DNA of 64,000 bases from Tildeniella nuda ZEHNDER 1965/U140 (GCA_019358895.1 JAHHIG010000007.1:1-64000); one strand, 5' to 3'; shown: positions 55,517-64,000, counted from the first letter of the stretch. Numbers and translations are program-made. Notes: a model not told the origin generated them from the sequence alone.

Positions 55517-56155
55517 GTGGCAAAGTCTAAATACACTCCAGACCGAGTGCAAACCATCATCGACGCGATCGCTCAGACTGGGGCAGACCGTGCAGGTTGG
55601 CAAGCGGGTAAGATCAGCGAAGATACTTTTTATGACTGGGTAAAGCGATATTCCGAGTTTTCCGAGTCGGTATCTAGGGCTAAGGATGAATACCGTGACA
55701 CGTGTCCAGGAACGTTGGTAAGGCAAGCTAGAAAGGCGTTTGCCGACTATCTGTTTGGTCGGATGGAACGTGTCACATACACGAAAGAAACGGGCATCAA
55801 TGCACGCACTGGTGAGCCTTACGAAAAAGAGATCACGCAAAGGGTGCCAGTAGGAGTTCCTAAATGGGCGATCGAACGAGTTTTAGGCAAGCCGTTAGAC
55901 ATTCTAGAAGCGGTTAGCACCCTTTCTGAAGCAGGAGTTTTACCACGCTGGTTAGTGCAGGCTGTAAGCGATGAAGTGGGCAACGCTAGAGAAGGGATTA
56001 CAGAAGTATTTGCAGGAGTCATCCCCGATCGCGACAATCGACGGGTTAGACCTGGACTCTCTGAAGAAACAGCAGCAGCGATTAGAGCACACCTTTTGGG
56101 CATCCAGCCCACCGATGCTACTGCCTTACCAACAACGGTGGATCTCAGACAATAG
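55517..56155 (+). CDS. terS: Terminase small subunit
   Basis: This is a 212-residue protein with a GTG start at 55517. The N-terminal DNA-binding part (YTPDRVQTIIDAIAQTGADR, ISEDTFYDWVKRYSEFSESV) is the HTH typical of small terminases, followed by RAKDEYR and a coiled region. It recognises the packaging site and loads the large subunit. The large subunit begins inside its last 41 bp. It opens the plus-strand head module. Confidence 0.85.
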   Translation: MAKSKYTPDRVQTIIDAIAQTGADRAGWQAGKISEDTFYDWVKRYSEFSESVSRAKDEYRDTCPGTLVRQARKAFADYLFGRMERVTYTKETGINARTGEPYEKEITQRVPVGVPKWAIERVLGKPLDILEAVSTLSEAGVLPRWLVQAVSDEVGNAREGITEVFAGVIPDRDNRRVRPGLSEETAAAIRAHLLGIQPTDATALPTTVDLRQ

Positions 56156-57452
56156 TCCCATCAAGATAGCGGAGAAATCGCGGCGGATCGGGTTTAGTTG
56201 GGCAGATGCAGCAGACTCAGCTTTGGAAGCAGCGCAAGCAGGCGGACAAGACACTTACTACATTGGCTACAATATTGAAATGGCTCAACAGTACATCAAG
56301 GATGTAGCGTATTGGGCTAAAGCTTATCAATTAAGCGTTAGTGATTTTGAAGAGTCAGTCATCGAAGAAAACGGAAGAAGTATTTTTACTTACACAATTC
56401 ACTTTCTGAGTGGCTACAAAGTTTCCGCCTTGTCGTCTAGACCAGCTAACCTGAGATCAAAAAAAGGACGTTTACGTATCGATGAAGCTGCTTTCCACGA
56501 AGATTTAAAAGAATTGATCAAAGCAGCTTTAGCGGTTGTGATGTGGGGCGGGTCTGTCGGTATCTGGAGCACTCATGATGGAGAGGATAATCCTTTCAAC
56601 CAATTGATTAAAGCAGTCAAAGCAGGCGATCTCGATTATGGTTATCATCGTGTTTCGTTAGATGATGCCTTGTCTGAAGGTTTTTACCAGCGTATCTGCT
56701 TGACTCAAAATCAGGTATGGACACCAGAAGCTGAATTTGCATGGCGATCGCAGCTATACAAAGACTACGGTGATGCCGCAGACGAGGAGCTAGGCTGCAT
56801 ACCTAAAAAACGGCAAAACGGCGATCCTGTTTACCCCAAATTCGATCGCGCCTTAAACAACTGCACAGATACGGTGCAACTTGGTGATCGCTTACATATT
56901 GGCATGGACTTTAACGTCACTAACATGAATGCTGTGGTGCATGTTGTCAGGAATGGGATACCAAGAGCGGTCAGTGTGTTGTCAGGCATTGCAGATACAC
57001 CTGCCATAATTGCAGCAATCAAAAACCGCTACCCTAACCACACCTCTTTAATTTCTGTTTACCCTGACGCATCAGGGCAAAGCCGTAAATCTACTAATGC
57101 ATCAACTTCAGACGTGGCATTGCTGCGGCAGGCTGGCTTCACGGTAATAGTTGATGGTTCAAACCCCGCTGTCAAAGATCGCATCAACGCAATGAATACA
57201 GCTTTTTGCAATCCATTAGGAGATCGCTGTTATCTGGTAAACGCCAGCGAGTGTACGCCTTACGTAGAAGCGCTAGAAAAGCAGGGTTGGAAAAATGGGG
57301 AGCCTGACAAATCACAGGGTTTTGACCACTTACCGGACAGCGCAGGCTACTTCATCTGTAAATTTATGCCGATCTCGGCAGCATCAGAAACCACCTTCGC
57401 GGCATCAGTACGATCGCACTCTGCCTCTAGTCGCTTCACTGGCAGGCGTTAG
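56115..57452 (+). CDS. terL: Terminase large subunit
   Basis: This is a 445-residue protein; the start at 56115 (MLLPYQQRWISD) gives the standard terminase beginning. ATPase: Walker A AEKSRRIGFSW (19-29), Walker B RLRIDEAAFHED (D123, E124) and coupling motif IWSTHDGEDNPF. Nuclease: GMDFNV (D265), YPDAS (D318) and FDHLPDSAGYF (D404, D408). Both activities are therefore complete. It pumps DNA into the head and cuts it. Related terminases occur in siphoviruses and in cyanobacterial prophages. Confidence 0.93.
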   Translation: MLLPYQQRWISDNSPIKIAEKSRRIGFSWADAADSALEAAQAGGQDTYYIGYNIEMAQQYIKDVAYWAKAYQLSVSDFEESVIEENGRSIFTYTIHFLSGYKVSALSSRPANLRSKKGRLRIDEAAFHEDLKELIKAALAVVMWGGSVGIWSTHDGEDNPFNQLIKAVKAGDLDYGYHRVSLDDALSEGFYQRICLTQNQVWTPEAEFAWRSQLYKDYGDAADEELGCIPKKRQNGDPVYPKFDRALNNCTDTVQLGDRLHIGMDFNVTNMNAVVHVVRNGIPRAVSVLSGIADTPAIIAAIKNRYPNHTSLISVYPDASGQSRKSTNASTSDVALLRQAGFTVIVDGSNPAVKDRINAMNTAFCNPLGDRCYLVNASECTPYVEALEKQGWKNGEPDKSQGFDHLPDSAGYFICKFMPISAASETTFAASVRSHSASSRFTGRR

Positions 57453-57511
57453 CACAAAAACGGCAACTTAGCATGTGTAGGGCATCATAGAAGAAAGATT
57501 GATTGTGAGTT

Positions 57512-58807
57512 ATGCGATCGCCCATCCCTACACCTGGCAGAAATCGGCGTTTAGAAAACCTTTGGCAGACGATCACAGGTTTTGTCCGCTCAATCTTTGG
57601 TGGCAGTCAGCGCCCAGTCGCCTTCCAGCAATTTTACGGTTCAGATCAGACATCAACACGGGCACGTAACTACGATTTAGAGATTGGCGAGTATCCGATC
57701 AGGGATTACGATCGCGCTGTCGAGTTAATCGAGATGGCGGAATGGTGCCCTGAAGTTGCAGCAGCTACTGACATTCTCAAAGGGGCAGCATTGTCCTCTG
57801 AAGATGGGGACGACCAGGGGTTTACCATTGCCACCGAATTGAATGATGGCAGCGCGATCGACAAGCAAGTCTATACCGTTTGCCTCAATACTCTAGAGCG
57901 CCTATTCCCGCACTCTACTTCTCAAGTGGTGTTAGAGCGGATGCTGAACTGGGGTGATGCGTTCGCTGAGTTGGCGATCGACCTTTCTAAGAATCAAGTC
58001 AATTCTCTAATGTTTCTGCCCACGTGGGAAATGTTCAGGGTAGAAGCACAAGGCGAGTTATTAGGCTTTCAGCAACGACGCAGACTCTATGAAGAGGAAC
58101 CAGCGAAAGTCTTTGTACCAGGGAAGGTAGTACATTGGCGCTATCGTCGCAAGAACCTATACGGTCGATCGCTGTTCCATGAATCGCCGCAGGACTGGGC
58201 ACGGCTGAAGCGGGCAACAGATGCACTGGCGATCGCGGCTGACACGGTAGGCTATAACCCAAATCTACACGCAATGCAGGAGGGTACGACCCGCGAACAG
58301 TTGCAGGATTATCAACAACGGTTAGAGCAGCGACAAGCGGACGGCATCATTACTGACTATTATTTGATGCCGGGGCAAGACATTAAAAAGCTAAGCAACA
58401 TAAACCCAGACATTGAGGCTTTAGCGGCTAATGTCTTGCAGTGGCGTAGTCGCATTGTGATGCGATCGCGTGTCCCTCCCTATTTGTTGGGATTGCCCGC
58501 GATCGGTGCTCAAGAGATTGCAGGACAGCCTGCATTGGAAAATGCCCGTCATGTGAACGAGATCAGAATGTGTTTGACTGAAGGCGTGATGCAAGTCTTG
58601 CACACTGAGCTATATCTGAAGGGGATTAATACTGGGCTGTGGTTGAATAAGCTGAAGCTGGTATTCCCCAAAATCATTACTAATGCGATGGCACCGGGTC
58701 AAGGGGCAAGTAGCGAGGGTGATCCCGGTGAGTTGGATGAACCGGGGATTACTGATTTAGATTCAACGCGAGTACCAATTTTTAGCACCAATGGGAGGCA
58801 CCATTAA
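57512..58807 (+). CDS. Portal protein
   Basis: This is a 431-residue protein directly after the terminase. It has a basic start, then YPIRDYDRAVELIEMAEWCP, PEVAAATDILKGAALSSEDG, VVHWRYRRKNLYGRSLFHES (the G-x-S-x-x-x-x-x-W-type portal phrase), a long helix (EQLQDYQQRLEQRQADGIIT), RSRVPPYLLGLPAIGAQEIA, and a C-terminal acidic tail. Twelve copies are expected to form the ring through which DNA passes. The family is clear from pattern and place. Confidence 0.85.
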   Translation: MRSPIPTPGRNRRLENLWQTITGFVRSIFGGSQRPVAFQQFYGSDQTSTRARNYDLEIGEYPIRDYDRAVELIEMAEWCPEVAAATDILKGAALSSEDGDDQGFTIATELNDGSAIDKQVYTVCLNTLERLFPHSTSQVVLERMLNWGDAFAELAIDLSKNQVNSLMFLPTWEMFRVEAQGELLGFQQRRRLYEEEPAKVFVPGKVVHWRYRRKNLYGRSLFHESPQDWARLKRATDALAIAADTVGYNPNLHAMQEGTTREQLQDYQQRLEQRQADGIITDYYLMPGQDIKKLSNINPDIEALAANVLQWRSRIVMRSRVPPYLLGLPAIGAQEIAGQPALENARHVNEIRMCLTEGVMQVLHTELYLKGINTGLWLNKLKLVFPKIITNAMAPGQGASSEGDPGELDEPGITDLDSTRVPIFSTNGRHH

Positions 58808-58962
58808 TGAAACCTACAGAGCGGCAGGTAGTAGTACATACAAAGACTATTGACGGCTATGAGTACATCTCTCATTTTGAGTGGAAGCCTGAAGGTTTCT
58901 TTGATCCAACCATTCCTAGATATACGATTTGGGATATATCAGTAAAACCTAAAGATGCTTAA
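58807..58962 (+). CDS. Very small protein (51 residues) after the portal gene
   Basis: The frame starts at ATG 58807, overlapping the portal stop (TAATG), and ends at 58962, three bases before the next gene. The product begins MKPTERQVVVHTKTIDGYEY and is beta-rich with many aromatic residues. Both borders are tight, which supports it as a real gene. Function unknown. Confidence 0.5.
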   Translation: MKPTERQVVVHTKTIDGYEYISHFEWKPEGFFDPTIPRYTIWDISVKPKDA

Positions 58963-58965
58963 CCA

Positions 58966-59157
58966 ATGGACATCATCGCTAAAGACGATGCATTCAAGCC
59001 ACCATCTGAGACTCTGCCACCTATGAAAGAATTAGAGGCGATCGCTGAAATTGACGATGCAGCAGTGAGTAACGCAATCGACCAGTGGAAAGCTAACCCA
59101 CCTGATGCAGAGTTCAAGTTGATTCTAGAGGCGACTGACGATGCAGAAACGAATTAA
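58966..59157 (+). CDS. Small acidic helical protein
   Basis: This is a 63-residue protein. PPMKELEAIAEIDDAAVSNA and IDQWKANPPDAEFKLILEAT give a highly acidic, helical chain, as often seen in small head-assembly factors. It overlaps the next gene by 17 nt. No family is recognised. Confidence 0.5.
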   Translation: MDIIAKDDAFKPPSETLPPMKELEAIAEIDDAAVSNAIDQWKANPPDAEFKLILEATDDAETN

Positions 59158-59392
59158 GCTTTTGAACAGCAGCGATCGTGATTTTCATTACGGTGCAGAC
59201 CGCGATCGGATTGTGCGAATCTTTCAGGAACGAGGCTACAGCATCAGTGCCTACGAAGCGCGATCGCTCTGGGAACAGTTTTCAGAAATGATGGCGGCGG
59301 GCTGGATGTCCCCACCTGAAGATGATGAAGAGGTTTTCAACAGTGTCAAAACCTTCTTTGAAGTAGAAGAGGCGACTGATGGCGAGTCGTGA
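59141..59392 (+). CDS. Small acidic protein
   Basis: This is an 83-residue protein: DRDRIVRIFQERGYSISAYE, ARSLWEQFSEMMAAGWMSPP and a strongly acidic end (EDDEEVFNSVKTFFEVEEAT). It overlaps the head morphogenesis gene by 14 nt. The pattern of SxxEAxxLWExxSExxAAGW recurs in small phage proteins of this location, with no known function. Confidence 0.6.
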   Translation: MQKRIKLLNSSDRDFHYGADRDRIVRIFQERGYSISAYEARSLWEQFSEMMAAGWMSPPEDDEEVFNSVKTFFEVEEATDGES

Positions 59393-60101
59393 GTTTGCCT
59401 ACGATGCCTCATCCGGTCGTTACCGTGCCACCAGTGGTGCGGGCAAGGGGCAGTACATCAGCAGTAAGGCTATAACCGCTCTCACTGAGTCCTACATTGA
59501 CCAGTCAAAAGAGAAGGCGCGATCGCTCACCTCTGATCTGTTAGCGGGAAATCTGCGAGTAGGTGAATGGGAGAAGGCGATCGCGCTTGAATTGAAGTCT
59601 GCCCACATCAACGCTTTCACTTTAGGCAGAGGTGGTCAAGCACGGTTAGAAACGGCAAAAGAGCGATCGTATGGGCTGATTGGTGCCGAACTGAAGAAAG
59701 AATACGGCTATCTCAGGGGCTTCAGCAAAGATATTTTGGCAGGCTACCTGAGTGAGTTGCAAATACAAAACCGCGTCTCTATGTACCTGGATGCCCTACA
59801 CGGCAGTTTTGAGCTAGGAAGGTTAGAAGCACATAAAGCAGACGGCTTCATCAGAGAACGGCGCATTAGAGACTCTAGAGAATCGTGTGATGACTGCGTT
59901 GGGTACGCCGCTCAAGGGTGGGTAGACATTGGCTCACTACCGAATCCTGGCGACAAGTCGAGTTGCCGATCGATGTGCCGCTGTAGCAAGCAGTTCGACA
60001 AAGGCGATAGTGGTCAGGATAGTTTGTTAGCGCGATCGTGGGGATGGACAGGTGCTGCAATCTCTAGACCGCTGAGTATGATGGCTTTAAGTAAGAGTTA
60101 G
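59379..60101 (+). CDS. Head morphogenesis (MuF-type) minor capsid protein
   Basis: This is a 240-residue protein. It begins REFAYDASSGRYRATSGAGK, then GEWEKAIALELKSAHINAFT, LGRGGQARL and DILAGYLSELQIQNRVSMYL, the pattern of SPP1 gp7/Mu F-like minor head proteins. A late Cys group (ESCDDCVGYAAQGW, SCRSMCRCSKQF) is also typical of these. A few copies go into each head, often next to the portal. It follows the portal gene by three small genes. Confidence 0.75.
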   Translation: MASREFAYDASSGRYRATSGAGKGQYISSKAITALTESYIDQSKEKARSLTSDLLAGNLRVGEWEKAIALELKSAHINAFTLGRGGQARLETAKERSYGLIGAELKKEYGYLRGFSKDILAGYLSELQIQNRVSMYLDALHGSFELGRLEAHKADGFIRERRIRDSRESCDDCVGYAAQGWVDIGSLPNPGDKSSCRSMCRCSKQFDKGDSGQDSLLARSWGWTGAAISRPLSMMALSKS

Positions 60102-60105
60102 AACA

Positions 60106-60876
60106 ATGCTGCAATTCCCATCGTTTGATAGCGCGATCGCGTCCGTCCCTGGCATGGGGCAACCTGAACCCTGGCAACTAGACCAGATGAACAAATTCAG
60201 ACCCAAAGGCATGAAGCCCTACACAGCCGATCAGATGGTATCGGTGCCCATGCTGGCATCCCACAACCTGATGAGCTTCAGTAATGGCGTGTGGGATGAC
60301 CAATCGATTGAAAGCATGGCGGCATTCTTCCCCGGCAAGCCCATGAACCTTAACCACTCGTGGGAGGACGTGCAGCAAAATGTCGGGTTTGTATACTCTG
60401 CCTATGCCATCCAGACACCAGACGCACCCGTTAACATTCTGAATGCGGCTGATTATTTTGACATCAACCGAAGCATCGTCGCTAACCACGGCTTTCAATT
60501 CTTGCTGACCTATGCTGCGTTCCCTGCTGATAGTCCAGCGGTCAATGCAATCGGCTACGGCATGGCAAAAGATGTAAGTACAGGTGGCATCACTGACAGC
60601 ACGATGATTTGCCCCTTGTGCGATGGGGAGTTCTTCACTGATGAATGTGACGGGCACATGCCACCCCACCCCATGCTGCTATTCTTTTTGGGCGATGAGG
60701 AAGGGATTGATTGGGCACCTTATTACATTCGTGCTGGTTTCCACACCGCTGTAGAGCTGACCCTATGCGTCAGTGGCAATTTACCCGGCGCTGAAGTGCT
60801 GACAGAACCTGAAGAAGCAGGTGATCCAGTAGAGGAAGAAGCAGGGCAGGCGATCGGGCTTCAGGTGATTCGTTAG
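60106..60876 (+). CDS. Putative prohead protease or scaffold protein
   Basis: This is a 256-residue protein between the MuF-type and capsid genes, where head proteases or scaffolds lie. PGKPMNLNHSWEDVQQNVGF recalls the N-H-x-W/H-x-x-x-x-x-V-G region of S78-like proteases, with a possible catalytic His. A CPLCDGEFFTDECDGHM segment may bind zinc. The end is acidic. I cannot see a certain catalytic Ser, so the enzyme role is uncertain. Confidence 0.55.
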   Translation: MLQFPSFDSAIASVPGMGQPEPWQLDQMNKFRPKGMKPYTADQMVSVPMLASHNLMSFSNGVWDDQSIESMAAFFPGKPMNLNHSWEDVQQNVGFVYSAYAIQTPDAPVNILNAADYFDINRSIVANHGFQFLLTYAAFPADSPAVNAIGYGMAKDVSTGGITDSTMICPLCDGEFFTDECDGHMPPHPMLLFFLGDEEGIDWAPYYIRAGFHTAVELTLCVSGNLPGAEVLTEPEEAGDPVEEEAGQAIGLQVIR

Positions 60877-61100
60877 TAATTGATGAAGTAAGCTCGCTCT
60901 ACGAAGGCGCTGTTGATTGCATTAATCATTCTGCGGTTTGGATGAAGATTGCCAGATTCAATTATTTCTAATTGCGAAAGATCTATATCAATATCTTTAG
61001 CAAGATGCTCTTGCGCCATCCCTAACCGCTGACGCATTTCTCGTATTGCCTGACCACCCACACTCTCGCTTAATGTTAATTCTCTATATCTAGTCATCAT
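60873..61100 (-). CDS. XRE-type HTH regulator
   Basis: This is a 75-residue protein: QAIREMRQRLGMAQEHLAKD, DIDLSQLEIIESGNLHPN and INAINSAFVERAYFI form a Cro/CI domain. It overlaps the next upstream HTH gene by 4 nt. Both point against the head genes that flank them. It may act on the capsid promoter region or be a moron regulator. Confidence 0.7.
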   Translation of the reverse strand: MMTRYRELTLSESVGGQAIREMRQRLGMAQEHLAKDIDIDLSQLEIIESGNLHPNRRMINAINSAFVERAYFINY

Positions 61101-61327
61101 CCCTCCAAATCTGGTAACGGTTTTTCTACTAACAGTCGGGCATCAATCTTCAAGGCATGGGCGATCGGAAATAAACAGGTGGCAGGCAGAGTGCGTCCAC
61201 GCTCAATACTGCTAACCCATCGCTGCGATCGACCCAGTACAGATCCAAGCTTTGCTTGAGAAAGTTCTAAAGACAATCTTCTGATTCTGATATTACGAGC
61301 AAGGATTCTATCAGGATCGTGCAACAC
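61097..61327 (-). CDS. XRE-type HTH regulator
   Basis: This is a 76-residue protein: ARNIRIRRLSLELSQAKLGS, VLGRSQRWVSSIERGRTLPA and LFPIAHALKIDARLLVEKPL form a canonical Cro/CI domain. It is the first gene of a two-gene regulator operon in opposite orientation inside the head module. The 106 bp between it and the capsid gene must hold promoters for both directions. Confidence 0.8.
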   Translation of the reverse strand: MLHDPDRILARNIRIRRLSLELSQAKLGSVLGRSQRWVSSIERGRTLPATCLFPIAHALKIDARLLVEKPLPDLEG

Positions 61328-61433
61328 TTTTTAGTCTCAATCCCGCTAACTTAGCCAAATACTGGTTACAACCAATTATACCCGCAGAGATAGAGGGCAG
61401 CATGTAATTAAAGTTTCTGAAAACTGCTGCCCA

Positions 61434-63290
61434 ATGCGTACCCGTAAACAATCTGTGTTCGTAAAAGACGAACTGAACCAGGATGCAGCCATGAGCGAGA
61501 CGGATCGCATTGTGGCTGCTGCTAAAGCTTCAATCGCCTCCAAGTCTGCCAACAGTGGTAAAGGCTTCACCAAAGATTCTACAGCGGCAACTGTCGCGGT
61601 GACACCTGAACCAGAAAAAGAGCCAACCGAAGAGCCTGAACCCGTAGCGCCTAAAGTTGAGCCAGTTACAGAAGTAGCTGCTGAATCTGTAGCTGTGACC
61701 GCTTCTATTACGGCTGATCAATTGGCTGATGTTGTTAGCAGTGCCGTGCAAGCTGCGATCGCACAGCACAAAACGGAAACTGATAGCGCGATCGCGTCAA
61801 TCAAAGAACAATCGCAAACACAAATTGACGCTGCCAAAGCCGCTGAACAGGAAGCCAGAGACAAGGCTGAAGCATCTGAAGCGTCACGCCTGAACCTAGT
61901 GAAAGCTTTCAACCTTGACAAACTCTCTGGAGAACAAACACCCGTGACCAGCAAAGAGGCAGGGATGCCGATGGTAAACCGTCTCACTTCTACCAAGTCG
62001 GACGTGCCGATCGGTTCGGTTAAAGAGTTTCTAGAACTGGCTCAGTCATTGCCTAAAGTCGTTCGCAACTCGCAACGCGCTGGGCAAATGGTTTCTTACG
62101 ACTGGCGTGAGCTTGACGCTTACACCCGCGACAACAAGAAGCAGATGATCAAGGATATGGAATCCTGGGGTAAGGGCATTGGCTTGTTCCGAGGTTCCAA
62201 CCAAATTACTACTGATTCGGCGACCATCATCAACAACATCCCCGGCGGTTTCCTGGAAACGTTATCAAGCATGATGCGTTCCAATAACCGCCCTGCCTAC
62301 GTGTTCTGGCAATTCATTGATTATCAATTCGATTTTGCCGCTCGTATGGGTAGCACAATTGACATCCCTCGCGCTGCTTACATCACCGGACCACAGCAAG
62401 CTAGCGATCGTCTACTGTCTGGCGGCGGCGTTTACTACCCAATCGATGCAGCCCGTCAGCCTGTACAAACAGGGATTGTGCCTGTCACGATCAAGGAATG
62501 GGGTTTAGGCAAGGATTCGACCGCAGCGCCGATCGGTATACCTACGTTTGTCGAAGCCTATTCAATGATCAACCTGCTCGACATCGTGAATCGCAACCTG
62601 ATGCACGATTTTTACGCTTGGGAAGATCAAAGCGTGATTGAAGCGTGGGACGATACCAGCCGAGTCGTCTACAACAATGGTGGCGAGGTCACAACGCTAG
62701 CATCGGATGTTGTTGCCACTAAAGATGGCACGATGACTGAAGATTACCTGCTGTCAATGTTTGGCTACATGCAAGATTTGCAGATTCCTACTCTGACCGA
62801 TGGTTGCTATATCGGCTGGCTCAATTCTCGCTCTGTCACTCAGCTTAAAAAGTCTTTCCAAACCGTCTGGCAAGCCTCCACGCCTGAAGAATTAAGCGAT
62901 CTGACCAACATCCTTAATCCTGGCGTCTTGAATGACACAGGCAAGATCAACGGCTATGTTGGCAACTACGGCGGCTTCCACCTGTTTACTTCAAACAACT
63001 GGGGGAATGTTTCTGGTCGTGGTTTGCAAACAGAGACGATCGGCGTGACAGCTGGCACCGAAACCCGCAAAAATTACTTTGCAGGGGTGAACACGATCGC
63101 TAAAGGCGTAGGGATGCCAGTAGAAATTCGTCAGGACAGCTTGACTAACTTCGATCGTATACATAGTTTTACGTGGCTAGAACACTCATCGGGGTGTATC
63201 GGCATCGATGTTGACGGCGCAGGTGATACGTCGCTCGTGCCCCAGCAATTACGTGTGATTGAATCGCGCAACACGACAATCAAGCAATAG
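61434..63290 (+). CDS. Major capsid protein with N-terminal scaffold-like region
   Basis: This is a 618-residue protein; a start at 61491 (MSETDR) is also possible. Residues 20-170 are Ala/Glu/Pro-rich with a coiled coil (IKEQSQTQIDAAKAAEQEAR), like a delta/scaffold domain removed on maturation. The rest (WRELDAYTRDNKKQMIKDME, GNWGNVSGR, VNTIAKGVGMPVEIRQDSLT, FDRIHSFTWLEHSSGCIGID) is the capsid fold of an HK97-type or N4-gp56-like protein. Its position after the protease-like gene and the size support this. Confidence 0.75.
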   Translation: MRTRKQSVFVKDELNQDAAMSETDRIVAAAKASIASKSANSGKGFTKDSTAATVAVTPEPEKEPTEEPEPVAPKVEPVTEVAAESVAVTASITADQLADVVSSAVQAAIAQHKTETDSAIASIKEQSQTQIDAAKAAEQEARDKAEASEASRLNLVKAFNLDKLSGEQTPVTSKEAGMPMVNRLTSTKSDVPIGSVKEFLELAQSLPKVVRNSQRAGQMVSYDWRELDAYTRDNKKQMIKDMESWGKGIGLFRGSNQITTDSATIINNIPGGFLETLSSMMRSNNRPAYVFWQFIDYQFDFAARMGSTIDIPRAAYITGPQQASDRLLSGGGVYYPIDAARQPVQTGIVPVTIKEWGLGKDSTAAPIGIPTFVEAYSMINLLDIVNRNLMHDFYAWEDQSVIEAWDDTSRVVYNNGGEVTTLASDVVATKDGTMTEDYLLSMFGYMQDLQIPTLTDGCYIGWLNSRSVTQLKKSFQTVWQASTPEELSDLTNILNPGVLNDTGKINGYVGNYGGFHLFTSNNWGNVSGRGLQTETIGVTAGTETRKNYFAGVNTIAKGVGMPVEIRQDSLTNFDRIHSFTWLEHSSGCIGIDVDGAGDTSLVPQQLRVIESRNTTIKQ

Positions 63291-63313
63291 ATCAGCACTG
63301 AGGAATATTCACC

Positions 63314-63703
63314 ATGCCTGATCTAACTGCCCGCGCCAATGAAATCAGATCGCTGCATTGGAAGCGCCAAAAGCAAATGGCTGACGCGCTTGGCTTAGTT
63401 AAACCTGACTCTGTGAGTTGGGATGAGCTTGCCGAAACGATCGCAGAAGCTGAAGCGACCAACCCTGACGCAGCGGCGATCGAATCACAATTACCTGCCG
63501 AAAATTCTGAAGACGATCCGGCAGTGATGCCAGGTGCTGTCACAGAACTTGGAGAGGATGTATTAATTGCGCCTCTCGCGCTGAGTTTTGCGCTGCGTGG
63601 CAACGTTTGCCCTGCCTGCAATGAAAAGCTACGCTCCGACAATAACGGGGTTTTCTGCCCTGTCTTTAATGCTGATTGCCCACGTAACCGAAAGGTAAGC
63701 TAA
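63314..63703 (+). CDS. Hypothetical zinc-site protein in the head module
   Basis: This is a 129-residue protein. A helical, acidic first part (NEIRSLHWKRQKQMADALGL, DELAETIAEAEATNPDAAAI) is followed by four cysteines (VCPACNEKL, VFCPVFNADCP), a likely zinc knuckle. It lies between the capsid gene and a further structural gene, in the same direction. Function unknown; head completion is possible. Confidence 0.5.
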   Translation: MPDLTARANEIRSLHWKRQKQMADALGLVKPDSVSWDELAETIAEAEATNPDAAAIESQLPAENSEDDPAVMPGAVTELGEDVLIAPLALSFALRGNVCPACNEKLRSDNNGVFCPVFNADCPRNRKVS

Positions 63704-64000
63704 ATGGCTGTTTCTATCCCTGTTAAAGCCACCCGACTGCATCAAGACGACCTAGGTGGCTTGGTCAAAGTGCAATACGATTTTGCTGTCCACGGTGGCG
63801 CGATCGGTGCTATCGCCATCCCGCTGCTGCTGCCAAATAAAGCTGTCATCTTTGACGGTTTTATGGATGTTGTCACTGCTCCAACGTCATCAGGCTCTGC
63901 CACGATCGCAGCTGGCTTCAATACAACTACCGACATTAAAGCAGCTACGGCGATCGCCTCTTACACAGGCATTGTTGCGGTTGTTCCTGTTGGCACGGCT
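63704..64000 (+). CDS. Structural protein after the capsid (C-terminus beyond window)
   Basis: The frame starts with ATG at 63704, one base after the previous stop, and is open to the window end (99 codons). It begins MAVSIPVKATRLHQDDLGGL and continues beta-rich with VIFDGFMDVVTAPTSSGSAT and AASYTGIVAVV-like strands. Proteins of this pattern (GAIGAIAIPLLLPNKAVIFD) are frequent as phage head-decoration or minor structural proteins. The identity is inferred from place and composition. Confidence 0.55.
   Translation, partial: MAVSIPVKATRLHQDDLGGLVKVQYDFAVHGGAIGAIAIPLLLPNKAVIFDGFMDVVTAPTSSGSATIAAGFNTTTDIKAATAIASYTGIVAVVPVGTA

Noticed and set aside
1-64000. Many GCGATCGC and CGATCG palindromes as possible operators
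   Set aside because: These are HIP1-type octamers spread through cyanobacterial genomes, found here inside genes and between them alike.
1-64000. tRNA, rRNA, integrase and att sites
   Set aside because: I looked for cloverleaf-like stretches with GTTCGA-type arms and for tyrosine or serine recombinase motifs in the translated frames. I found none that I can support.

Overview
The window is one stretch of cyanobacterial accessory DNA. The evidence is the very dense GCGATCGC-type (HIP1) octamers on both strands, a host-type cyanobacterial membrane protein at 36.8-37.4 kb and a cyanobacterial-style type IV pilin. Almost everything in it is phage, plasmid or insertion-sequence material. I see no rRNA, tRNA, metabolic gene, integrase or DNA polymerase. 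A complete siphovirus-like head and tail gene set shares the sequence with an actin-type (ParM) partition cassette, a P-loop ATPase and a cell-wall-degrading module. A phage-plasmid, or a prophage fused with a plasmid, is the simplest reading. It is an inference.

Layout: 0-6.8 kb (mostly minus) holds a pentapeptide-repeat protein cut by the window edge, an SNF2-like helicase that ends inside an intein, and many small overlapping genes. 7.0-10.5 kb holds an HTH regulator with its operators, a GIY-YIG-type nuclease and an intact IscB with its HEARO/omega RNA region. 10.6-12.7 kb is a ParM-like cassette bracketed by 10-bp-period repeats. 12.8-17.6 kb (plus) is a membrane module: a membrane-anchored protein, an FtsK/HerA-like ATPase, tiny membrane proteins and a protein joining an M23 peptidase, a lytic transglycosylase and a trypsin-like protease. 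17.7-20.8 kb has small phage-type genes and a TnpB. 21.1-51.98 kb (minus) is the tail operon, broken by three insertions: a regulatory island with a BRO/DinD antirepressor (23.6-29.2 kb), a second regulatory island with an HNH nuclease (34.1-37.4 kb), and a TnpB element (46.6-47.9 kb). 52.0-55.0 kb is a run of about ten tiny overlapping plus-strand genes. 55.5-64 kb (plus) is the head module: small and large terminase, portal, head morphogenesis, putative protease and capsid.

The genes fit a tailed-phage life cycle. The terminase packs DNA through the portal. The tail tube, the G/GT frameshift chaperone and a 3007-residue tape measure build a very long flexible tail. The distal-tail, hub and fibre genes face the host. 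At least eight small HTH regulators and several operator arrays suggest layered control of lysogeny or accessory modules. The strongest unusual signals are: (1) a frameshift heptamer identical to that of lambda between the two tail-chaperone genes; (2) a tape measure carrying both a lipase-like triad and an HExxH motif; (3) a duplicated two-gene cassette in mirror orientation around the host-specificity genes; (4) a type IV prepilin inside the tail operon; (5) the triple-enzyme wall/protein hydrolase beside the ATPase and ParM; and (6) the N-terminal part of an intein inserted in a helicase active-site motif.
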